Assembly (NCBI GenBank): GCA_019914995.1
Contig: CM034129.1
Coordinates: 10,781,725 to 10,845,724, forward strand
DNA length: 64,000 bases
Direction: 5' to 3'
Origin: Acanthochlamys bracteata
Taxonomy: Eukaryota > Streptophyta > Magnoliopsida > Pandanales > Velloziaceae
In this document: one piece after another, positions 61,401 to 64,000 of the stretch
How positions within the stretch are numbered: position 1 is the first letter of the stretch
Layout: each line of letters begins with the position of its first letter
Program-made: the position numbers and the translations under genes
The notes under the pieces: generated by a model
Seen by the model: the letters and a program-made list of their open reading frames with translations, nothing else
What the model was told of the DNA's origin: nothing
Database searches by the model: none

Positions 61401-64000
61401 AAATTGAACTTCAAAAATCAAGAAGTGTTCAAGAGCTAATGCCAACAGGGACTCGAGGTCAACAAGATGGATAGAGAGGGATGCAGCCCTGCAATCTGAA
61501 GCGCTCTGGGAACTTTTATTAAGATCAAGAACTTGAAGCCCATCAGACAGTTGCAGTTCTAAGTCAGAAACCTTCTGCCTAAGATTGACTAACTCGGCAT
61601 GCTTTTCATCAAAAGTAATCAACTGGTCGCTTTTCTCTTTCAACTGTAGGGTAAGATCTGCAGATGCCAACTCAAGTTTGTTATTCCTATCTCTTTGAAG
61701 CTGCAGCTCATCACTTACAAAACTCAGGCTTTCTTTGAAACTGCTGAGCTCATGTTCCAACTGCTCTATCAGCCCATCCTTAGACTGTGTTGACAATATC
61801 AAACTTTCATTCTCCTGCAAGCACCTAACATAATTTGATTTGGTTCTCTCAAGCTCCTTGCTGACATCATCTAGCAACATTACCTTGCTTACAAGGTCAT
61901 TGTTTTTCTCAGTAGCATGTTGCAATTCTATCTCCATATTTACAAGTCTAGATGATAAATCCTTGTTTCTCAGATTTTCCATTTCTTCAACTTCCAAACT
62001 GCTGCCCAGCTTCTCTTTAACATCTTGAAGTTCTAAGACAACCTTCTCCAGAGATGAGTTTGATGAGCTCAACTTCGAAGTTAGCTCCTGTACGTCAGAT
62101 TCAAGTTTTTCATTCCTATCTTTTTGAAGCTGCAGCTCATCACTTACAAAACTCAGGCTTTCTTTTAAACTGCTATGCTCATGTTCCAACTGCACTATCA
62201 GCCCATCTTTAGACTGTATCGACAATATCAAACTTTCATTCTCCTGCAAGCACTTGACATAGTTTGATTTGGTTCTCTCGAGCTCCTTGCTGACATCATC
62301 TAGCATCATTACCTTGCTTACAAGGTCATTGTTTTTCTCAGTAGCATGTTGCAATTCTGTCTCCAGATTTACAAGTCTAGATGATAAATCCTTGTTTCTC
62401 AGCTTTTCTATTTCTTTAACTTCCAAACTACTGTCCAGTTTCTCCTTAGCATCTTGAAGTTCTAAGACAAGCTTCTCCAGAGATGAGTTTGATGAGCTTA
62501 AATTTGAAGTTAGCTCTTGTACATCAGATTCAAGTTTCTGTTTCATATTCATAAACAGCAGATCAGCATTTTCCAATGAATGCTGAGCCATATCCCTTTC
62601 CTCCTCCATTGTCTTAAGACTTTGCTTCAAGCTGCTGAGTTCATTCTCCATTTGAATGACGTATTCATCCCTCGACTGCATCAACTCCAGCATTGTTCCT
62701 TTCTCCAGCATGCAGCTAGCAAGACTCGATTTAGTCATTTCAAGCTCCTCTTTGACTTTCTCAACAACCACAAGAAGATCCTTATTGACTTCACTAACAT
62801 GTTGGAGTTCACCTTTCAGATTCAAGATTTGCAATGAGAACTCCGTCGACTCCAGCTTATGCATTTCTACGGCCTGCATACTGACCTCAAGCTTACCTTG
62901 AACATCTTTAAGTTCTAAGGCAAGCTTCTTGCTAGATGCATTTGATGAACTCAGCTGTGAAGCTAAATCTTGAAGTTCAGATTCATACTTCTTTTTCATA
63001 CCCATAGATTCTGAGTCAGCCTTCCCTATTGAAAATTTCAAACTATCCCATTCTACCTTTAGGACTTGATTTTCATTTTGAAGATCAAAAATCTTCTTAT
63101 GAATTTCCTGTTGGAACTTCTGCAAATACATGATAATGTCCTTGTAATTCTCAGATCCCATCTCCTTATTCCGGCACAATTCATTAAAAGCTGGAGAATT
63201 TACTTGCCCATCAAGACCTACAATACTAGCATGCATGTTTTTCAGTTTCTCTTGAATGCAAATCAAAGCATTTTGAAGGTCATCCTTCAAAAGCGTTTGA
63301 TTACTGAACTCTTCCTTCAGTGCTTTAAATTCTTCCATAACAGAACTGATCTCTCTCTGCAGGGAAGCTTTCTCTTCTTTTTCATGCTCCAATAAAAGCT
63401 TCAGTTCCAAACTTTCATCATCACAAGATCCAAATTTGCTTTCCTGAACTAGGAAACCTGATATCAATTTTTCATATTCTGCAGCCCTTTGAGTAAGTAC
63501 AGCACTTTCCTTGGCCATGGCTTGAAGATCTGCCTCAAGTGCCTGATTTCTAAAGGCCAACTCATCACATCTGCAAATGTGTTTGGCTTCATTGTCTTTC
63601 AACATCCCAGCCTCATTGCATGAATCTTGAACTCTAAGCATCAATGATTCCTTTGCCAAAGCCGATTGTTCTATCTGCTGTGCTAGTTCTTCCATATTTC
63701 TTTTCATTTCTCTGCTCTCATCCACCACATGACGAAGGCTTTCTTGGAGAACCATGCAGTAGACTTCCACATCCAGAATCAAGACATGTGCATCTGAAAT
63801 TGGTGCCTCTGGAGTTGTGTTTACTGCATTCTGCATACAAAGTGTTCTCAAATCCTCCAAACTAGCTTTACCAACCACATTATGGTCAGTATGTGTTCTT
63901 TGGCTTTGAACCATCTTGTTGTTATTGGGACCCCTGTGAGCATCCGATGTTTGATCAGCTTGGGCCATCACATGACTCAAATTTTGTATAGTATTAGATT
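58499..64000 (-). CDS. Long coiled-coil protein (NT-C2/myosin-heavy-chain-like family), 5' end beyond window
   Basis: At least 1,450 residues of a large coiled-coil protein; the coding frame is open to the right edge, so the N terminus is missing. Exons seen: 64000(+)-60102, 59797-59672, 59314-59207, 59125-58983 and 58730-58499, all in phase. The large exon is almost entirely heptad-rich (KELERTKSNYVKCLQENESL, SELRNLKSRYLTVEVETNRE). A Ser-rich linker follows (GQILDENSPNTIGSSARRSS), then the conserved C terminus FLKQHNDEAAVFQSFKDIND and LQFAEVEGERQKLLMTVKN. That ending is diagnostic of plant proteins such as At1g22060, whose N-terminal NT-C2 (EEIG1/EHBP1-type) membrane domain would lie outside the window. 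Function is unknown. It contains a recent 429-bp internal tandem duplication. Confidence 0.9.
61671..62528 (-). repeat. 429-bp (143-residue) in-frame tandem duplication in the coiled-coil gene
   Basis: Copies 62528-62100 and 62099-61671 are nearly identical in DNA and protein. Both contain VQELTS, SSSNSSLEK, NKDLSSRLVN, ELQHATEKNNDLVSKVM, DDVSKELERTKSNYV, LQENESLILS and SLSFVSDELQLQ. Landmarks repeat at exactly 429 bases (for example CTGCAGCTCATCACTTACAA at 61701 and 62130). A third, much older unit lies upstream at about 63000-62529 (SQLSSSNASSKKLALELKDV, GELQHVSEVNKDL). Confidence 0.93.

Noticed and set aside
62580..62901. Plus-strand Leu/Ser-rich frames opposite the coiled-coil gene
   Set aside because: They are antisense shadows of Lys/Glu/Leu-rich coding sequence with no independent support.

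Overview
The window is nuclear DNA from a flowering plant, most likely a core eudicot. The genes are split by short AT-rich GT-AG introns, the intergenic DNA is AT-rich, and every recognised protein is of plant type (peroxisomal ACX2, cytosolic multidomain ACC1, a FAR1-related factor, PLP3, Acinus, an F-box/kelch protein). The last two genes, F-box/kelch and the long coiled-coil protein, match neighbouring Arabidopsis genes as I remember them (At1g22040 and At1g22060). I see no bacterial, organellar or viral genes and no rRNA or tRNA gene.

Layout. 0-6.3 kb: ACX2 (acyl-CoA oxidase) and EF1A, both minus. 6.8-7.2 kb: a broken C2-domain (SRC2-like) gene. 8.3-10.6 kb: PHP-domain phosphoesterase, plus. 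12.9-16.1 kb: FAR1-related transcription factor, minus, head-to-head with a plastid-type PP2C phosphatase (16.3-20.3 kb, plus). 21.5-24.9 kb: myo-inositol-3-phosphate synthase, minus. 25.5-29.4 kb: gene-free AT-rich DNA with small inverted-repeat elements. 31.1-42.5 kb: ACC1 in about 31 exons, plus. 42.9-43.5 kb: a dead HIPP metal-binding gene. 44.8-45.5 kb: a dead mitochondrial bL12 gene. 46.7-50.5 kb: Acinus, plus. 51.3-53.7 kb: PLP3, minus. 56.2-57.6 kb: F-box/kelch, plus. 58.5-64.0 kb: a coiled-coil protein, minus, running off the right edge.

I rebuilt exons by joining consensus splice sites and checking reading phase. For ACX2 (694 aa), EF1A (447), PHP (432), PP2C (593), MIPS (512), Acinus (679) and PLP3 (232) the summed exon lengths are divisible by three and give a normal family length. 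ACC1 joins were checked for continuity of the protein but not summed.

The genes are mostly unrelated housekeeping functions. ACC1 (malonyl-CoA for fatty acid elongation) and ACX2 (peroxisomal beta-oxidation) are opposite arms of lipid metabolism, but nothing shows co-regulation. No new multi-gene system is evident. The more unusual points are three independently decaying small genes, a 35-bp duplication of the MIPS C-terminal codons with only synonymous differences, a GC-AG intron splitting the EF1A NKMD motif, and a recent 429-bp in-frame tandem duplication in the coiled-coil gene.
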